Source of the DNA: Diplonema japonicum
Lineage: Eukaryota > Euglenozoa > Diplonemea > Diplonemida > Diplonemidae
Assembly (NCBI GenBank): GCA_964019335.1
Contig: OZ025748.1
Location: 248,001 to 312,000, forward strand
Direction: 5' to 3'
DNA: 64,000 nt
Part shown: in pieces, positions 19,980 through 30,374 of the stretch
Layout: every line of letters begins with the position of its first letter
How positions within the stretch are numbered: the stretch's first letter is position 1
Made by a program: the position numbers and the translations under genes
Notes under the pieces: generated by a model
Databases searched by the model: none
Told to the model about the DNA's origin: nothing
The model's input: the letters and a program-made list of their open reading frames with translations, nothing else

Positions 19980-22367
19980 ATGATGGTGATCCCTGGGTCG
20001 CGGCGGGGGGTGAAACGACGTTTCAGGGACGTTGAAGAACCGCTCAAAGAAGCCGATCAAGAATTGGATTTGTTCAACTGGGGTGAATCGTCGCCGTGCT
20101 CACAGGAAAAAGCCCCTGCCTCCACGCCCGTCCCAACCTCTGCTAAGAAAGCGAAGAAGGTACTCAAACAACACCCATGGATCCCCAACGAGCTTGTTGA
20201 GACTGCAGATGCAATACAAGAACTCACCGACGAGAAAGGGTACGTTTTGCCGGGTAGGAACGTCCCGGACGAAATATTTCTCAAGGTGTTGGAGGTTGGA
20301 TGGGGTTTCAAGGAGTTTCGCAAAGGCCAGTTGGAATGCATACAAAGAACTGTGTGCAGCAGAAGCTGTCTGTGCATCCTCCCAACGGGAATGGGGAAGT
20401 CGCTGTGCTATCAGTTCTGTGTGCTGTGGTTTCGCCTTGCGACCCCTGCGAAGCCTGTTTTATGTGTCGTTATCTCACCTCTCATCGCACTAATGACGGA
20501 TCAAGTGAAGAATCTACCTAAGCTGGTAAATGGAGCATTGATGTCAAGTGCTACCAATATTGACACGCAAAACCGTCTTATCGCAAAGGTGAAGACGGGT
20601 TTGCTGAACATTTTGTTCATTTCGCCGGAGCGCGCGGCCAACTCGCAACCCTTTTCAAACTTTTTGACGCAGCTGCGCGAACACATCTGCTTCGCATGTA
20701 TTGACGAGGCGCACTGTCTTTCAGAATGGTCGCACAACTTCCGTCCATGTTACCTCCGCTTGCGTGACTGTTTCATCTCACATCACGCAATCAACACAGT
20801 GATGGGCTTAACGGGTACTGCCACGGTGGCGACCACGAAGGACATCAAGCAGTTGCTTAGTTTAGATGATGGCGATGTCGTCCGGCATGTCGATCATCGT
20901 GACAATTTGAAACTGTCGTGCGAGATCGTCGACAGCAAGCTGCAGGACAAGAACGACAGGGAGCACCAGTGGTTGGCGAAGGTTGTCAGCGTGCTGCAGC
21001 AGCCGCCCTTCGACACCGGCAGCGTAGTGGTGTATGTCAACACACAGAACAGCGCTGAGATCATCGCGGATCACCTGCAGCTGCGTGGGATCGATGCCAT
21101 TTCATACCATGCAGAATGCTCTGAACGACAATCGCGGCAAACCAAGTTCATGACCGGTGCTGTTCGGGTCATCGTTGCCACGGTAGCGTTCGGCATGGGT
21201 ATCGACAAGGCTGACGTGAGGGGTGTCGTGCACCTTCGTCTCCCGCCCTCTCTCGAGTCTTACATTCAAGAGATCGGCCGTGCGGGACGCGATCACCTCC
21301 CAGCACATTGCACCGCCGTGATCCGTCCGGAGGACTACTTCACAACACGTTCTTCGATTTACAAAAACATGATATCGTTGGAAACCTGTGAATACCTCGT
21401 CAGATCTGTTTTGGAGGTTGGTTCGAAGGAGCTTCATCGAGACTTGGAAGCGGCGAGCGGCAGTGTTGTGCATCATGCTCAGCTTGACAGGTTGTCCCGT
21501 GCGACTTCGACGACACCAGAGGTCGTCGAGACGCTCTGCACGGTGTTGGGGCAGATGTTTCCCGGGCTTGTCGCATTGAAGGGTCAACACCACACAACAT
21601 GTGCCATCACACTCCCCACTGGGTACGACTCAGGAGACACAACAGAAACCGCGTCTACACTTACCCTCCTGGGCGACGAGTGGGTTCAGAAGGATGTTGT
21701 TCTAGAATACATCCGAGGGCTGCAGCGTTCGGCTGCCATGTCATCTACAAAGACAAAGTACTTGGGAACAACAAACAGAGTCAGTATGGACATAGTTAAG
21801 GCCACCAGACAGCTGGGCCTCACGTCGGACGTCATTATGGGGAAGATCGAGGAGTACAAGAAGAAGTGGAAGTGGCGTGTGGCACTTCGTGACAACGCCA
21901 TGATATGCACGCTTTACAGAACAGTGAGCGAACAAGAGGCGCATGACATCGCGTCAGCCGTCCACGCCCAGCTGGAGAAGATTCGAAATGCAGAAGTAAC
22001 GAAGCTTAACATCTGCCACGGGTTTCTTAGTAAGCTTGCTAAAGCACCGAAGAACTACCCCTCGCACCTTGTGCTCAGCACCTACACCACAGAGGACCCT
22101 AATTCTGACTTTTCTGTTGCGAAGTCGCATGCCAGTGTGCCCCCGCCCCCTGCTTCAACTCCGTGTGTCGTTCCGCATACTGCTATTCAAAAGGCAGTTC
22201 GTGCGGATCCTGCTGCCCTTTCAGATCCCCTTTATGTGGCCAAGATCTGTTATGGTATCCTTCCGGGGCAAACAGCCCTGCCGGACCACCCCTTGTGGAA
22301 GGTGTACCCGGATCATGATTTCAACTGGCTGATGGCACAGGCACGCGAGGCCGTCGAAGACGACTAA
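19980..22367 (+). CDS. RECQL4-type RecQ DNA helicase
   Basis: 795 aa superfamily-2 3'-5' DNA helicase. Walker A LPTGMGKS has Lys140. The DEAH box is at 242-245 within FACIDEAHCLSEWSHNFR, a block nearly identical to human RECQL4 (which has SQWSHNFRPCYLR) and different from other RecQs. Motif V is VIVATVAFGMGIDKADVRGV and motif VI is QEIGRAGRD at about 430-438. No RQC or HRDC domain follows, as in RECQL4; the roughly 330-residue C-terminus is poorly conserved. RECQL4 acts in replication initiation and genome maintenance. Its Sld2-like N-terminus is not obvious in the 100 residues preceding the helicase core. Two adjacent ATGs (19980, 19983) follow an acceptor-like CATCAAG at 19970. Confidence 0.9.
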   Translation: MMVIPGSRRGVKRRFRDVEEPLKEADQELDLFNWGESSPCSQEKAPASTPVPTSAKKAKKVLKQHPWIPNELVETADAIQELTDEKGYVLPGRNVPDEIFLKVLEVGWGFKEFRKGQLECIQRTVCSRSCLCILPTGMGKSLCYQFCVLWFRLATPAKPVLCVVISPLIALMTDQVKNLPKLVNGALMSSATNIDTQNRLIAKVKTGLLNILFISPERAANSQPFSNFLTQLREHICFACIDEAHCLSEWSHNFRPCYLRLRDCFISHHAINTVMGLTGTATVATTKDIKQLLSLDDGDVVRHVDHRDNLKLSCEIVDSKLQDKNDREHQWLAKVVSVLQQPPFDTGSVVVYVNTQNSAEIIADHLQLRGIDAISYHAECSERQSRQTKFMTGAVRVIVATVAFGMGIDKADVRGVVHLRLPPSLESYIQEIGRAGRDHLPAHCTAVIRPEDYFTTRSSIYKNMISLETCEYLVRSVLEVGSKELHRDLEAASGSVVHHAQLDRLSRATSTTPEVVETLCTVLGQMFPGLVALKGQHHTTCAITLPTGYDSGDTTETASTLTLLGDEWVQKDVVLEYIRGLQRSAAMSSTKTKYLGTTNRVSMDIVKATRQLGLTSDVIMGKIEEYKKKWKWRVALRDNAMICTLYRTVSEQEAHDIASAVHAQLEKIRNAEVTKLNICHGFLSKLAKAPKNYPSHLVLSTYTTEDPNSDFSVAKSHASVPPPPASTPCVVPHTAIQKAVRADPAALSDPLYVAKICYGILPGQTALPDHPLWKVYPDHDFNWLMAQAREAVEDD

Positions 22368-22584
22368 AAAAGAAAAAAAAATAATAATAATAAAAGAAAA
22401 GAAAGAAAGAAAAAAAAAAGATTTTTTTTTTATTATCCTATGCTATAGAAAAGGCAAAAGAATTTTTTTTTATTATTATTGTCAAAATCCCCCCCCCCCC
22501 CCCCCATCCCCTCTGTATACTTTTTTTCCTTTTTTTTTTTCCCCCCTTCTTTCTGTCGATTTTTTTTTCTCTTTTTTTCTCGTA

Positions 22585-22618
<34 letters not shown>

Positions 22619-22655
22619 TAACAAAAAAAGGGGGAAAAAAGGCAAAAAAAAAAAA

Positions 22656-23627
22656 ATGCACGATAGGAAACGTGAGGAGCAGTCCGAAACGGAGAAGAGG
22701 AACACGGCAGCGAAGATCGCAGCTTACAAGAAGTTGTGCGAGCTGTGCATCGGGATGAGGAAGCAGAACCTCCACACGCTGGAAGCCTACAAAACGGTCG
22801 AGAAAATTCTGTTGATCAACCCCGAGTTCTACACCATGTGGAACTACAAAAAAGAAATCCTCAACGCGCTGATGAAAGGCGACCGAAAGCGGGTAATCTA
22901 CGGAAGCGGCGATGTAATCGAAGGCGTGGCAGAGACAGCGGAACAAATCAACGCACGCTGGTTCACATGCGAGCTCGCCTTCAACCAAAAAATCATTAAG
23001 GACCGCGATCATAAGTCATACTGCACGTGGCACCACCGGAGATATCTTGTGAAGAATATTCTGTGCGCAGATTTTTACAAAGACACCCTTCGCACCGAAA
23101 AAGCGCTTTGCGAAAAACTTCTATTGGTGGACGACCGGAATTTTCACTGCTGGGGATACAGGGCTTGGATCACAGAGAGGCTGCAAACGTTGGGTGAATT
23201 TTCTGAACAAACCGAACTCGATCACGCCAAGGTAAGACTTTCATCTAATTTCTCCAATTATTCTGCTTGGCATGCTAGGGGGAAGATCGTCCAAGCATCC
23301 CCTGCCCAGACGACAAAGGATTCCTTAGTGTCCGAGGATATTGCCCTAGCAGAGAACGCTTTTTACACTGAGCCGTCCGACCAGTCGGCATGGATCTACG
23401 GGTACTGGGCCCTGACTCTCAGCCAGGCATCACCCCCCGACACCCCTCTTGAGGCCTTCAAGGCTTACGCAACAGAGTTGCACGAGGATGATGAGTCTTG
23501 TAAGTGGCCCGCCCTCACCCTGCTGCGATACGAAACAGATCCAACAAAACGGGTAGAATTGATCGAAGGCCTTATTGAAACCGATCCTATGAGGGCTGGG
23601 TACTACAGGGATTTGTTGCAGGGTTGA
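22656..23627 (+). CDS. Rab geranylgeranyltransferase alpha subunit
   Basis: 323 aa. Contains five protein-prenyltransferase alpha repeats, recognisable by their Trp motifs: NPEFYTMWNYKKEIL, DHKSYCTWHHRRYL, DDRNFHCWGYRAWI, NFSNYSAWHARGKI and EPSDQSAWIYGYWAL. With a beta subunit and the escort protein REP it would transfer geranylgeranyl groups to Rab C-terminal cysteines. The MHDRKRE start resembles the conserved MHGR start of RabGGTase alpha rather than FTase/GGTase-I alpha. The Leu-rich and Ig-like domains of the mammalian subunit are absent, as in yeast Bet4. The frame is open upstream through homopolymers, but the ATG at 22656 gives the family N-terminus. There are 288 nt to the previous gene and 265 nt to the next. 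Confidence 0.9.
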   Translation: MHDRKREEQSETEKRNTAAKIAAYKKLCELCIGMRKQNLHTLEAYKTVEKILLINPEFYTMWNYKKEILNALMKGDRKRVIYGSGDVIEGVAETAEQINARWFTCELAFNQKIIKDRDHKSYCTWHHRRYLVKNILCADFYKDTLRTEKALCEKLLLVDDRNFHCWGYRAWITERLQTLGEFSEQTELDHAKVRLSSNFSNYSAWHARGKIVQASPAQTTKDSLVSEDIALAENAFYTEPSDQSAWIYGYWALTLSQASPPDTPLEAFKAYATELHEDDESCKWPALTLLRYETDPTKRVELIEGLIETDPMRAGYYRDLLQG

Positions 23628-23728
23628 AAAAAAAAAAAATGAGGGAAAAAAAAGAAAAAAAAAAGAGGGGGGAAAAAAAAAGTGTGTTATTTGCAGGGAA
23701 GGGGGGGAATTTCTTTTTATTTTCCCCC

Positions 23729-23763
<35 letters not shown>

Positions 23764-23892
23764 CTTCTTCTTTTTCTTTCCTCCGGCTTCTCTTGCCTTT
23801 TTTTTTCCCCCATTTTTTTCCCCTTCTTTTTTATAGAAGTGTCAAAAAAAAAAAAAAAAGAGAGAGAAAGAACAACAAAAAAAAAAAAAAAA

Positions 23893-24816
23893 ATGAACAC
23901 CACGATGATGGACCCTGTTACATTCCAGCAGCAGATGGTGCAGCTTCAGGCAGCGGGGCTCCCACCCCAGACGATGCCTCTACAGCAGGGAGTGTGGGTG
24001 TGCCTGCCGCAGCAGGATGCGGTGGGGATGCAGAGGCTGATGATGACTCAGCACGGCCAACTCATTTCACCCATGATGACACAGGCGCAAGCACAGGCCG
24101 CTCAAGCACAGGATGTTGCTGCAAGGCTGAATGCTGGAATCTTCGCGGTGAACGAGTCCATCGGGGGCACGCAGCCTACAGGAGGCCAGCAACAGGTAGC
24201 AACACGAGCACCAGCAAGCGCACACCCCGCACCTGTGTCTATTCCTGTTTCTTCGTCTCCAGTTCGTGCTGGAAGCCCGGAACTTGTTTCAAAACCTGCT
24301 GGCAGGCCTGCAAGGGCATCTGTAAGGATTGAAGTCCCCCCCGCGTCGCCAAAAGCGGGAAGTGGGCTCCCCCCATTGGATGATTCTTCTGAAGAAGAAT
24401 CCCCCCAGGCAGGGAAGTCGAAGAAGAAGTCCCGAAAAAGCAGAAGGCGCAAGTTGGACACTGCCAGGTTCAAGACTGTCATGTGCAGGAACTTTTTGAA
24501 ATCGGGCTGTGCGTTTGGTAATGAGTGTGCCTTTGCGCACAGCAACGATGAGATTCGTGATGATGAGAGTAGTGCGTCTCCGGCCCCGTCCCCTGCCTCC
24601 ACTCCGACTGCCGTGTGTGGCAGGGCGGCCTCGGAAGGCTTCACCGGCAACTCATCACCGCTCGCCAAGAAGAACCTCAAGAAGACCCCCCCCAACAGAA
24701 AGGCCTCCATCATAGAGGACCCCAGTATGGTTCGCTCACACCGAGGCGCGCTTGACTGGCGGAGGGCTTCGGCGGCTCCTTTAATCGACCAGAAAAATGT
24801 TTGTTTTGGGGGAGGG

Positions 24817-24847
<31 letters not shown>

Positions 24848-24915
24848 AGGCGCAAGTTTTAGCATTAGCCGCAAATCTGCGTCGTGCATCGGCACCTGCT
24901 GCTCTTCATGTATGA
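23893..24915 (+). CDS. CCCH zinc-finger protein, probably RNA-binding
   Basis: The unspliced frame is 340 aa; 323 aa if the proposed intron is removed. A single CCCH finger lies at about residues 194-219 (FKTVMCRNFLKSGC, then CAFAH) with spacing C-x7-C-x5-C-x3-H and the R/K-T-x-x-C lead-in typical of mRNA-binding fingers. The N-terminal 100 residues are Gln/Met-rich and possibly low-complexity interaction sequence. A basic stretch (KSKKKSRKSRRRK) precedes the finger. The C-terminus is Ser/Pro-rich. An ATAG acceptor at 23836 follows a long pyrimidine tract, and the ATG ends an A run. Near the end the frame crosses a poly-A run, read either as poly-Lys or as a 51-nt intron. Confidence 0.8.
24799..24849 (+). 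other. Possible poly-A intron (51 nt) in the CCCH gene
   Basis: Runs from GTTTGTTTTGGGGGAGGG through a long A tract to CAG. Length is divisible by three, so both spliced and unspliced forms keep the frame. Confidence 0.4.
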
Positions 24916-25547
24916 AAGTCGTGCAAAATAAGTATTTTGAAAAAAAAAAATTAAAAACAGCGACAAATGTTGCTTGAACTGGAAGACGAGGAAGAAGAAG
25001 AATGAGGGGAAAAAAAAGTATTTTTTTAAACTATAAACAAAGAAGAAGAGGGGGGGGAAAAAAAAAGCGGGGGGAAACACGCCCTCTTCTTTTTTTTTTT
25101 TCTTTTTTCCCTTCGACCCATTTTTATTTTTCCAGGCGGTTAACAATCTGATTTTTTTCTTTTGACCCCCCCCCCCGCTTTCCTGTGTGCTCCCCCCTTT
25201 CCTTTCCCTTCCCCTTCTTTGTCTTCTCTTTATTTTTTCTCACCAATCTCTATGGCAGCACCCCCTACTTTTCTTTTTTTGTTACAGTTACTACTGCTAC
25301 AAGCGTGTGAGATGGAGGGGGGGGTGGGGGTGATGAGTTCAGGAAAACAAATCTTGGAACAGGGAGAGGGGGGTGCCTCAACACCAAATTCAGTCAGGTG
25401 TAAATGGCCCCCAGTATAGTAGAAAAAGAAGAAGAAAAAAAAAAGGAAAAAATAAAGGGGGAGATAGCTCACTATTCTGTCAATCCCCCCCCCCCCCCCC
25501 CCCCGGCTTACTGATGCTTTGTTGTCCACCTTAAAAAAGAATTGAAA

Positions 25548-26182
25548 CATAGCCTGCACGTTATAACGCAAGCATAACGTTATCAAATTGATATTTTAAA
25601 ATACCCGGTATCAAATACCATAACGCAAAAAAAAAAGGGGCCCATAATCTTGTTACGTACCCGTTATTTTAACGATATCGAATTAAAATAACGTTATTTA
25701 ATTCGGGCAAATATTAAAAATAAGGTTATTTTATTCCGCATTCGTTAGCTTTCTCTGGAATATCCGCACCAGCACTAAAGAGAGTCCTTGTCTCCAGACG
25801 TTCCTGCCACCACGGACTACTCGTGTTGTAAGAACAGGCTTTTACCCTCTGCTTACGATGCAGCGAACAAAGCGCTGTTCCTCATGCATCTCATGCATCG
25901 TCTGGAGTCCCACTGACTCGGGAACCTCTTCTAAGTACTTACTGGGGGTAGCCATGCCTTCCAAACACCCACAAGTACCTCTCTAGCTCTCAGCTCTTAG
26001 CTTCTTATCCCTCCCTGTTGCATTGAAACAGCGTCTTCTCATTCTCCAAATTTTCACCGATTAAAACGGATGTTAAGTTACTCGTATAGAGGACCTCGGC
26101 GTGCCCAGGCCAATTTTGCACTATTTAAATACCCGAACCGATTAAAATACCCAATTGGTATCGGTATAACGTGCAGGCTATG
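25548..26182. mobile_element. Non-autonomous DNA transposon (MITE), probably hAT-like
   Basis: 635 nt. Perfect 18-nt terminal inverted repeats (CATAGCCTGCACGTTATA at 25548-25565 and its complement at 26165-26182) are flanked on both sides by TTGAAA (25542-25547, 26183-26188), a target-site duplication. Subterminal DNA is AT-rich with repeated TACCC and TAACG motifs. The end sequence resembles the GCTGCACG-type ends of hAT elements. A short + strand stretch near 25748-25800 reads SGISAPALKRVLVSRR, weakly like the C-terminal hAT transposase region, so it may be a deleted copy. Family assignment is tentative; the element itself is well supported. Confidence 0.75.
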
Positions 26183-28180
26183 TTGAAAGAAAAAAAAAAA
26201 AAAAAAAGGTGGTTTTTTTTTTTTTTTTTTTTTCTTCTTTCATTTAGTCTTTTTTTCCCTGCCCCCCCCCCCCCCATTTTTCTTTTCACTCTCTTAAAAA
26301 GTAAAGCCTACATTTTTTTTTTTCGGGAAAAAACAGTGAGAGAAAAAAAAAGAAATTAAAAAAAAAAAGTTATCTAAAAAAAAAAAAAAAAAAAAAAAAA
26401 ACCCAACAGTGACACCATTGCGCAAGTATTATCATCTTGCTCCGGGTGGGGGAGGAGGGGGGGGGGGGGGGGGGGGGGGCTTTCCTAAAGACTTAAGCTC
26501 TCGCTACAGGTTTAACATTCCCCCCTTTTTTTGATTATCCCCCCCCCTCCACTTCTGTGTTTCTTCTTTTCATTTCGTGTTCTTCGGGTCTAAGATTCTC
26601 CAGGTGCAGTTGCCAGCCACCCGGGCTGGTTCTCTTCCCCCCCTTTTTTTCTTACTCGGTGGGTGCCACGATTGATACGGAACGAGACCCCTTTGTGCAG
26701 TAGACCTTCCCCTTCTGCTTTCTGCAGTATTTCTTTTTTTTTTTTTTTTTTTAAATATGTGTTGCAGAAACATTAAAGAGAGTAAAAATTGTAAAAGCTG
26801 CGAAGAGGTTAGTTCCCCCCCCCCCCCCCCCCCCCTCTACACTCTGTTTATTTTATTTTATTTTCCCGGCATAAATTTAAAAAAAAAAAAAGAAAACAGA
26901 ACGAATGAAAAAGAAAAAAATTCAACTTACTACATCGGCCCCTCTTCCCCTTCCTTTTTTTTTTAAAGCTTTTTTTTTTTCTTTTTTTTTTTTTTAGCTT
27001 GCCTTCTCCACTTGCGACAAGACTCCCCCTCCCCCCCCCTTTTTTTTCTTGATCAATTTTCTTTTTCTTTAGAAAGAGAAATATGCTCTCTTTCCTGGGG
27101 GTTTTTTTCTTTTCTTTTTTTCCCCTTTATTTGGTGGGTCGTAACTAATGCTTCTCGTTCCCACATATTCCATCATTGTGAATTTTTTTTTTTCCACTAC
27201 TCTCTTTTCTGTTTTTAAGAGTTGGTAGTTATATTATGTCTCTCCCTCCCCCACCCCATTCTTCTAAGAAAATATGAAACAAGAAACGAAAAGGAAAAAA
27301 AAAAAGAAAAAAAAAAGATTAAAGATCCCTTGAGCAAAAGAGAATCTTTCTTAAACAATTTCCTTTTTTTTTTTGGAGAACAATTTAACAAAAGAGAAAA
27401 AAGGAGGAGGAGAAGGAAGTGGTGGGGGGGGAAGGTGGGTCACCGTCTGCGCAACCCCCCTTCATTTTCTGTCACTTGGACTTTGCCTTCATTTAATGCG
27501 AGCCATTCTCATCCTTCCTTTTTTATTATTATTTTTTTTTTCTCCTCTTTAAAAGAAATACAAACACAAACTTTTTTAAAAAGAAAACACGAAAAGTAAC
27601 GAGGGTACGGTGCTCCTTGGCCCTGCTCTTTCTCCCCCCCCCTTTTTTTTAAGCCCTTTCAAGAAGACTCTTCAAGATGGCACAAAATGTTAAGTGCTGT
27701 GGAGCAGGGAGCCGCTTTTTATGGAAGCATAAAAAAAAAAAGGAAGGAAAAAAGGAGGAAAAAAAAGGAATAAAAAAGAGAATATGTAAACACTGGGGAA
27801 GGGGGGGTGGGGGAGGCAAAGGTGGGGAAGAAAAAAAAAAACTTTTTCTCTTTATCCCTCGCATTTTTCTCCCCTCCTCCTTTTCTCTTCTTTTTTTTTT
27901 TTTTAAATTTCTTTACTGAATATTCTATTGTTCCTTTTTTTTTTGATCGCCTTCTTAGAAAACTCCTTTTGCCCTATTTACCCCTCCCTGCTATCGGGGG
28001 GGGGGGGGGGGGGGGAGGAGGGGTGCTCTTTTAGTCTGTTGAACGTGCAGGGGCTATGTTTTCCCCACCCCCCTTTTTCTTTCTCTTCCTCCTCCCATAT
28101 CGCACGAATAAGCGATTTAAATTTAAAAAAAAAAAGATTTTTAAAATTGCCCTGTTTTTTTTTTTTTGTTTTTTTTTTTT

Positions 28181-28330
28181 GTGTATTGACAAAAGTATAT
28201 TGTCAGTACTAAAGGCTATTCGTTGGCAGCGCAGAATTGATTTTTATACCATTTTTTTTTTTTTTTTTTTTTTTGGAATGAACTCACTTCGTTCCGCAGC
28301 TATAAGATTTCTAATGCGCGCAAACAAACA
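28181..28330 (-). repeat. Dispersed repeat family, copy 4
   Basis: Minus strand: GTTTGTTTGCGCGCAT, AGAAATCTTATAGC, a hairpin-forming GGAACGAAGTGAGTTCATTCC, an A run of about 20, GGTATAAAAATC (TATA-like), then CGCTGCCAACGAATAG and CTTTAGTACTGACAATATAC. This is the best-preserved copy. Confidence 0.5.
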
Positions 28331-30245
28331 AAAAAAAACACTTGAATAGTCACCGCGCTCCCTGAGATAAATATTCTGCTAAAATTCGGTGGGGTATTTC
28401 CCCCTCTTTTTCCCCCTCTTTTCTTTAAGGGTTATCAGATTTTTTTTTTTTTTTTTGTAGTCAACAAGGAAGGGAAAGGATGCGGAGATAAAAAATAGGT
28501 TATTTTTTTAAAGATTTTTTTTTTTTCTTAGCTTTCAAAAAAAAAAGGGGGAGGACAGTGAAGAAACAGCCGGAAAAAAAAAAAGAAAGAAAATGAAAGA
28601 AAAAGAAGAAAAAACAAAACAAAAAATAAAACAGTGTGTACACAAAAAAACCCAAGGACAGTCCTTCAGGGACACAGCAGTGGGGAAAGAAGAAAAAAAA
28701 AAGGCAAGGAATTCAATTGTTGCTAAATCTCTCTTGGTGGTGAGGGGGGGTTTTTTTTTTAAAAAAAAAAAAAGGGAGAGGAGGGAAAAAAAAAGAAGGA
28801 AATATTTTTTATACTCTATTTTTCCCTCCTCCTCCCCTCCCCCATTCTATATTTTTTAATTAATTCCTGCCTATAAATGTCCTTTTCCGGGTTTTAATCC
28901 ACACACAAACAAAGGCTGGAGTAAGACTTTTAACCCCCCCTGCTTTCACTTTACTTCAATCATAACTGGCGGCGAAAGGGGGAAAAAAAAGTGTTTTTTT
29001 TTGTTGTTCTCTCTTTTTTTTTCTTCTCTTTCACCCCCCCCCCCCCCCCCCAACTCACGCTTTCTCCCCTCTCCCTTACTTTCCTTTTTCTTGTTAAAAG
29101 GAAGGCCGTGATCTAGTTTTGCTTTTCGAAGAAGTGCCTCACCCATTCTCCCTCTCCCCCAACTTTAACATGGAGTTCCCAAATTGAATACACATGCAGG
29201 CTATGAAGCAAAAAAAAGGGGGGGGGGTAGACCAACGTATTGAAAGCATTCCACAAGAGGGGCAAAAGAGAGAAGAAAAAAAAAAAGAAGAAGAAGAAGA
29301 AAAAGGGGGGTTTTCTCCCCCACTTATTTTCCCTTTTCCCTCCCCATTATTTTTTTTAACCCCCCAATTTTTATCCCCACTGTAGCAAAGGAAACAGCAA
29401 AGGAACAAGGGAACTAGAGAGGAAGGAAAGAAGGAGCACGGGAAAAAAAAAAAAAAAAAAAAAAAAAAAGGTAAGAAAAAGATGGAAAGGCTGTCCAAAG
29501 TTCTTCCTTCCTTTTTTTTCTTTTTTTTTCTCACTTCGATGAAATGGTATGATGATACCCTTCTTTTTTTTTATTTATTTATTTATTTTTTTTTCTTCTT
29601 CTTTTATTTTTTTTTTATTGCTCCTTTTAACAAAAGATTTAATGAAGCAAACAAAGCAAAATGAAAAAAGAAATATAGATCCTTGCTGCCTTTCCCTCCC
29701 CACCCCCTTTCTTTTTATATATTTCTTTGAGAATGATTCTGTATCTGGAGGAGAAAAAAGAAAAAGAAAAGAAAAAAGAAGAAAATATAAAAAAAGAAAA
29801 GAAGAGAAAAAAAAAAAGAAAAAAAACAAGAAACACCAACGAGACACGTTCAATACTTAGATTATTTATGTTCTTTCTTCTTTCCTGACGCCCATTTCAA
29901 AAAAAAAAGAAACTATTGGCACAAAAAGATTTAACCTTGGAAATCTCGACTCTTTAAGGGAAAGAGAGTATTGAATTTTGATGGCAAATGAAGTGAAGTC
30001 TTTTCTGCTATGTCACACATAGTGGTTAAAGACACAATTGTAAATGCATTTCTCTCCTTTTTTTTTTTTTTTTTTTTAAAGATTAAGTGTCTCAAGGGGG
30101 GGGGGGGGGGGGGGGGACAGGAAAAATTTTAAAAAAGAAAAAAAAAAGAAAACCTCCCCCCCTCCCCCCCCATCCCGTCTTGTCACATTTTTTTTTCTCT
30201 TTTTTTTCCCCCACCTCCTCCCCCCCTTCCCCGTCCCCCCGACGC

Positions 30246-30286
30246 GACACACACACACACGCACACACACACACACACACACACGC
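30246..30286. repeat. (CA)n microsatellite
   Basis: About 40 nt of AC dinucleotide with one G interruption. Confidence 0.85.
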
Positions 30287-30371
30287 CGTTTTTTTTTTCT
30301 TTTTTCTCCCCCCCTTTTTTTCCCCCCTCCCCATTTCTCCAGCTTCTCACTAACGTTATCACGTATCCTAC

Positions 30372-30373
30372 AG
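30372..30373 (+). promoter_or_regulatory. Splice acceptor one base before the kelch ATG
   Basis: Reads TATCCTACAG|A|ATG, with a pyrimidine-rich region upstream. The same CCTACAG precedes the short ORF at 53635. Confidence 0.5.
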
Positions 30374-30374
30374 A

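Larger units (their letters stand above)
24916..30371. other. 5.4-kb gene desert of homopolymers
   Basis: Contains the hAT-like element (25548-26182), a dispersed-repeat copy (28181-28330), a long G run (about 26457-26479), a CA/TG microsatellite (about 30248-30284) and many A, T and C runs. No frame of normal amino-acid composition was found on either strand. A slightly complex island at about 26570-26720 and another at 27600-27725 have no recognisable gene. It ends in the acceptor of the kelch gene. Confidence 0.6.

Noticed and set aside
22479-22655. N-terminal extension of Rab geranylgeranyltransferase alpha
   Set aside because: It consists of Pro, Phe and Lys from C, T and A runs; the ATG at 22656 gives the conserved start.
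28181-28240. Spliced-leader RNA gene
   Set aside because: Similarity to known euglenozoan leaders is limited to a few bases and no donor or Sm site could be shown; reported only as a dispersed family.
30246-30286. CRISPR or other regular array
   Set aside because: It is a simple CA microsatellite; no spaced direct repeats of CRISPR type occur anywhere in the window.
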